A stretch of 64,000 nt of DNA. Origin: Halichondria panicea (Eukaryota > Porifera > Demospongiae > Suberitida > Halichondriidae). Below are positions 58,994 through 64,000 of the stretch, in pieces. The notes beneath the pieces were generated by a model. It saw only the letters and a program-made list of their open reading frames with translations. It was not told the DNA's origin and made no database searches. How positions within the stretch are numbered: position 1 is the first letter of the stretch; every line of letters starts with the position of its first letter. The stretch lies in contig NC_087384.1 in NCBI RefSeq assembly GCF_963675165.1, positions 2,502,501-2,566,500 of the forward strand, in the 5' to 3' direction. Made by a program: the position numbers and the translations under genes.

Positions 58994-60500
58994 CTTAGTT
59001 CCCTGAAATTGTGAATGTATTTGTGACTGTCAGAGGCTTCTCTTTTGCTGCCAACTTAAATGAAAAAGAAAACCATCAAGAAGTCCACTAGTTTGAGGCA
59101 ATAACCATGATCATTCACATGACAAGATACATAATACACCATGTAACTTCCTTAATAATTGTTTTCACTTTTGATGAATCAATTGTACGAAGTTTCTATA
59201 GGCTGGTGAGCGTACATTTCAATTCCAATTTATTAAGTATAATTACATACACTTGGAGACAGCAAAACACTCCACAGCACTGCCAGTTGCTTTTTAAGTG
59301 TAAAACGAGTGGGATCAAACCGAACAATATTAACAAAAACTTACACGATAAAAATGATTATTATAGCTATAATTATGATTAGTTTAGCACTCTAATCAGA
59401 CAGTCTTAGATGGAGAGAAGCTGGTGAGGTATACAAGGGTGTATATATAGCCGGAACAGCCGATAACATTTACGAGGGCGGTGACGTGTAGGGGTGTAGA
59501 GAAGAGGGGTATTCTTTTGTCTTCTTTTCTTCAGCATACTCAGTAAGTTTCGGCTTGCCAGGTATTGCTATATAAAATATAGATGAAACAGCATTTGTAG
59601 TAGATAAATATCTCGGGCCTACATGCCCTTCACCACAATCTACTACCGGGCCAATAACAATTATGAGGTAAAAAAAGGTGGCTACACATTCAATCACACA
59701 AAAGCTATACATCCACCTGATCCAAAACTAATGCTCTTGGGGGAATGTATGCCTAAAATTTAAATTTCTGTAACGCTTAGCGTATTCCCAAAAAAGGGAT
59801 CTTTAGTGGTGCTCTTTAATTCAACTTTTTTCTAGCACTAAATTCTACCAGCTGATGTATGACTAATTTTCTTTGGCTTGGGGTGATACCACATGATTTA
59901 CCAACAAGCATATTGAAGTATACGATCTAAACATTTGTACAATACAAGATTAAACTTACCTAAATTCAATGAAGAAGATAGTTGCAACGGTAAATAGAGC
60001 TTAATGGTTATTCACTATCTATATAAAGCACAGTTGCACTGGATACTGGAGAACTTGAATGACAGAATACTAGTGACAACTCATAAAATCCTAGATATTT
60101 GCAATAATCTCAGTTACCCGCGAAGTTCCTGGGGATCCGGGAATAGATTAGATCATTAGGCGAGGCGCGGATGTTTAATCGAGGTCATACGTGAGGTACA
60201 TTGAAATCTACTCCGTTTCCAATCCCTCTATCTATGCTCTGATTAAAGAGGTCGTCAAAACATTTTCCAGTGGAAGCTCTGAGCGATCATCAAGTTACTA
60301 GAAACAACACAAAACTAGTAGTCATTTTAAACTTCCAAAAACACTTCTAGCTCTGTGTTCTTACTCTTATATAATATTTATGATGCTTCTTACCATTCTG
60401 GAGGGAGGGTAGAAGGGTTTTTTTCTTTCCAGGCCAACAAAATCTCACAAAATAATAAGGCCAATGTTAATCAATGTCTTGTTTCTGGTTACCTCCCTCC

Positions 60501-61524
60501 TAGTTGGGCGGAGTCCAACCAACGCTGCGCTCTGGGTTGGGTTAGCCTCTACACAGGCTCTCCTTTTTCTGTTCTTTATCACAATCGTTCAATAAGATAA
60601 AATACTGTCTTAATCGTTCAATGAGATAAAATACGGTATTAATTGAAGGAATAAAGAAAGAAATAGACGTAGAGTTAGGAAAAAGGAGACTTACTTTTTT
60701 CTTAACTGTACGCCCATTTCTTTCTTTGCTGCCTCACTATGTCTTTCTTGTGATTTATGGATGAACAGTGACAACAGCAAGAAAAAGTAAGGCCTGGGAA
60801 CGAGGCTAGGGTTGGGTATCAGTACACATAGCAGTTTTGTTCCACCGGTACTTGAGACAGAGTATGAATATTGTTTAATCTTTAAGTGGCTGACAACCGC
60901 ATGGCTCAGGGGTGCGATATAAAGAAATCAATTAACTATTTGGATGGCTATTCTAGCTGACTGGATCTAGCTATAGTTGTTTTGGAATTCAAGAAAGACC
61001 TCAGACTCTTAGAGAAAGTAGAAGAATACTGTAGCCTGTAATATAAGATTTAGTACAGGCAGAAATAAACTTTTTCATAATAGTTAGACATCTAGCACAA
61101 GGAGAGGTACAGCCAGCTATAAGACTACCCCAAGGCTTCTGAGAAGCTTTTCGAAGACCAAAGAAGGCATACATAACACAGGTTTTGTCCAAACTAATGA
61201 TCTAATCTTATTGGTAGCACAACAAAACTTAAAACAAAGACAAGTCCTTTTAATTAATTAATACATACTGTTCAAGCTTCATTCATAGATGCTAAGATAG
61301 ACTATGCTTCTTTTCTAGTAGCCTAGATATCCAGCAGGAGCTGTTTCTGCATTCTCCAGAGAAATACAGTGTCCCAGCTCGCCTTGTCAGCTAAATTGAG
61401 CTGTAAGGTTTCCCACTTGAACGCAGCAATCTGATTGGGCTGCAAATTTCTTGCAGTGGGAACAAAACTGCTACATACTGATACCCAACCGTGAGCGAAG
61501 CGTTGGTTGGACTCCGCCCAACTA
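60501..61524. mobile_element. TAGTTGGGCGGAG...CTA element nested in the MITE
   Basis: Starts TAGTTGGGCGGAGTCCAACC, ends with the complement ggttggactccgcccaacta, and is flanked by cctccctcc (60492-60500 and 61525-61533). Its own ~750 bp interior has no recognised protein. It hosts 60543-60808. Confidence 0.9.
60543..60808. mobile_element. TAGCCTC...GAGGCTA element, short copy
   Basis: Ends as in 7278-8050 and over 90% alike where they align, but lacks most of the interior. gggttgggt flanks both sides (60534-60542 and 60809-60817). Third and youngest layer of the nest. Confidence 0.9.
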
Positions 61525-61826
61525 CCTCCCTCCTCAAATTTCACTGCCTCATCAAAAAACTCATTATTATGACATCACTCCATTATTTCATTAGCCACAC
61601 CTACTTGTGGGTGTGTCACATGATAAATTGAAGCATAGATTAGGTAAGATTTTCCTTTTTCATATTTGTGGTTTTATTGTATATCCAGTGTGGTTATTTT
61701 AATTAACAGGAAATGGGGTTTTACAGGAAGTGATGTCACAATAATGAATAATGATAACCTCCCTCCCTCACTAGTGGTAAGGTGATTTCCAAACCAGAAA
61801 CAAGACATTGACAAACACTGGCCTAA

Positions 61827-63572
61827 TATGTAGACAAACTCCACTTAAAAAAATACATACCGTAAAATTTACTTTACTAGAGATGTCAGACCGGAAGTAG
61901 TGCGTGGGCGTATTTTAAAAAACGGGACCAGAAAGTGAGTGAACAAGAAGGGCTTTCCGCAAGCCCTGGAAGAGTCTAGCAAACAACAGCTGTTCCCAGG
62001 GGTAAAAAATAGCGTAGAATTTGATTTTTATAACAGTTTTTTATGATTTTAGCATTTGATGCTTGTTTTGTGTGTGATTTTTTCTCAAAGGTGATCATCA
62101 TTTTGGCAACCAAACATGAAAATGAACAAAAACACAAGTGAGCATGTCTTTCATCTCTAACTCTCTCCAGATTATGCAAAAAGTTGCTACAATAAGCTTT
62201 TATTTCTTGCGGAATCACATATTGCATGGATAGATGGGTGGAGCTGAGAATAGAAATGCTGTAAAATCAAGCCAAGTGTACCAATAGCTGTATTTATTTC
62301 TTAGAAGTTCTTAGAAGTTACTGAAAGTAATTATTGAAGCAATCTGAAAGCCTCTGTTGAAAAGAAACAAGAAAGATTGGAGAGAATTCCAGGGACAACA
62401 ATGTAATCTACCAAAACTATTAAATTGCAAGAACTGATTCAATTTGCACACAAAAAAAGACAAGAGTAATCTACTGTATTAATTAGAAGCTGTCAACAGA
62501 GTTGTATATCATAGATTTATAGTTGTATAGCCTTAAATTTACATCACACTAAAAAACGAATTATTTAGACCAAATGAAATTGACAGAAAAGTTGCTTATA
62601 AAGATCAAGAAACAGATAGCGTAAGGTGGACATTGATGAGAGTTCTGAAACATGATACAATAATATACTGAAAAGATAGCATGGTTACTTTAAATCCAAA
62701 AGAACTCTCTGAAGCAGGAGACATCATACTATTATAGGGACATCATAAAGATATACATTACAGAAACATTATAAACTTCATAAAATAGATATCAAATGGT
62801 TACAATGTTAACTCCTGAGTCCTGAGTGTCCATTTCATACTTTTTCTTTTTTAAAAGAGAATAGACCAGATATGCTAACTTTAAGATCATTTCCGGTATT
62901 AACAACAAATTTCATAAGTCCCGCCCAAGTACATTAAAATGTAGTAAATTTTTGTACGAATTTTTCCCTGGCTAATGTTCTTCAAAACGCTGTATCTCTG
63001 CATTCGCTTGACCAAATCCAGTGCAGTAAAGTTTTTCTGGTTTGCCTAGAGTGTTCAAAAGAGATAGTAATACATAGGAGTTAGAAATAGCAAAAATGAA
63101 AATCGGTCTGACATCGCTAACTTTACATTGTATTGCATGATTGGTCACAGTAATTATATTCATGGCATGCTGTAGTATCACATGAACTGTTTGTTTCTCA
63201 GAATAAGATTTTCATTTTTGGCATGCACTTGATATAATTAGGTCTATTTTTAGTACAAAGTCTGTATTCCTTACAAGAGTATAGAGTGTATTGTCTCCTA
63301 GCTGCACATAGATCTGTTATAGCTGTTAGGATCCAGCTGAACTACATACCCAGATTTATTCTTACTGCTAGACTAGTAGATTTATCATGAATCAGGTGAG
63401 TTTGTAGTTCCCTACATGTGTATTATTTTATCAATACGTATAGATCTATAGTTGTTTATATCCACTGTGTGGTGTAGTTGCATACGGGTTTTCTATATTT
63501 AGTCTATAATTATACTGCCATGGGAACCATAATTATAGAGTCTATAAGATCATCCCCACTATACTTTTATAG
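61827..63572. other. No gene supported before the sacsin-like exon
   Basis: AT-rich with short frames only. An ATG-AAT-CAG before a GTGAGT donor at about 63388-63399 may belong to the 5' UTR exon of the following gene, since reading it into the next exon gives an early stop. Confidence 0.5.
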
Positions 63573-63682
63573 CTCACTTCGGCATGATGGCTGGGTCAGA
63601 GCAGTTTGGACAGAGGAGGCCTCCCCTGTCTGTTACCATAAGGGGTATTCTTGAGAGGTACCCTGATGGACAAATCTTCAAG
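63573..63682 (+). CDS. Sacsin-like gene, first coding exon (partial)
   Basis: After an AG at 63571-63572 the exon contains two adjacent ATGs (63584 and 63587). It reads MMAGSEQFGQRRPPLSV, then TIRGILERYPDGQIFK, and ends at a GT at 63683. In sacsin, a phrase of this kind (F-G-Q..., I-x-x-I-L-x-x-Y-P-D-G-x-Q-I-x-K) starts each HSP90-like ATPase repeat and is followed by ELIQNADD. The following exon is not within the remaining ~300 bp or not recognisable. Sacsin-like proteins act as co-chaperones; role in this organism unknown. Confidence 0.6.
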
Positions 63683-64000
63683 GTGCAGGATATAGTTGTG
63701 TATTATTATATCTCATAATTATTAGGGGGACAATGAAACTACTTGATTCTCAGGGCCCATACATCCGCTTTGTTTTTGACACCGCTTGCTTCTTATTTTT
63801 ATTGCAATGGACTGTAAAGATCGTCTAATAATCAAGTTTTGGTATTTTTTATGCAGTAAATTAATGTTGTGACCGTTTTTTGCATGCTGAATGCCAAGAA
63901 TTTAAAGAAGGATTCTTGATGAAAGGGGCCTGAAAACCATGCAATTTACTTTGTCTGGCCCAGCTTGTAATTATTAAGTTACCTAGCTGTTTCAGCCCTA

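Larger units (their letters stand above)
60459..61823. mobile_element. Harbinger-like MITE interrupted by two further insertions
   Basis: Outer ends GGCCAATGTTAATCAATGTC and the inverted gacattgacaaacactggcc, flanked by TAA (60456-60458 and 61824-61826). The element was about 330 bp before 60501-61524 inserted. Confidence 0.85.

Noticed and set aside
59470-59712. 80-codon minus-strand frame ending in a Pro/Ser tail
   Set aside because: No domain, no convincing splice pair and no paralogue in the window; could be a last exon but unsupported.

Overview
This is animal DNA, most likely from a demosponge and plausibly Amphimedon queenslandica (an inference; no search was possible). The evidence is small GT-AG introns, single-exon 33-residue ankyrin repeats, an OAS-family gene, an ANK/ZU5/Death gene family, a sacsin-like N-terminus, and very dense small DNA transposons. 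The base composition is AT-rich with many ATAATTAT, TGCATGCA and CTAGCTAG palindromes. No prokaryotic features, tRNA, rRNA or CRISPR array were found. There is one 200-base N gap at 57884-58083.

Layout. (1) 1-12.2 kb: fragments of an unrecognised coiled-coil gene family, interspersed and tandem repeats, and a nested transposon complex at 4.6-8.5 kb. One element there carries a broken RecQ helicase gene and an opposite-strand gene with a ZAD-like zinc finger. (2) 12.9-20.0 kb: a ~7 kb foldback structure whose arms end in long ~160 bp tandem arrays. (3) 20.7-50.5 kb, minus strand: three tandem ankyrin/ZU5/UPA-like/Death genes. The middle copy (27643-44247) is open over 21 exons and encodes 911 residues. 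The 20.8-24.6 kb copy is 5'-truncated and has two in-frame stops. The third (47.1-50.5 kb) is a relic whose Death exon is split by a 2.8 kb CACTG-ended transposon. (4) 51.7-54.9 kb, plus strand: a complete seven-exon 2'-5'-oligoadenylate synthetase-like gene (320 residues), followed at 57.7 kb by the C-terminal piece of a second one running into the gap. (5) 55-63 kb: transposons, including a threefold nested insertion at 60.46-61.82 kb and a gypsy-type gag relic at 56.8 kb. (6) 63.57 kb: first coding exon of a sacsin-like gene.

Functionally, the intact genes fall in families tied to cytosolic nucleic-acid response (OAS), Death-domain signalling (ANK-ZU5-UPA-Death) and chaperone-like repeats (sacsin). 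Their adjacency suggests, but does not prove, an innate-immunity-rich neighbourhood. The most unusual material is mobile: TAG...CTA-ended elements with 9-bp target duplications range from ~1.6 kb (carrying RecQ) down to 46-70 bp, some sharing target duplications in series.
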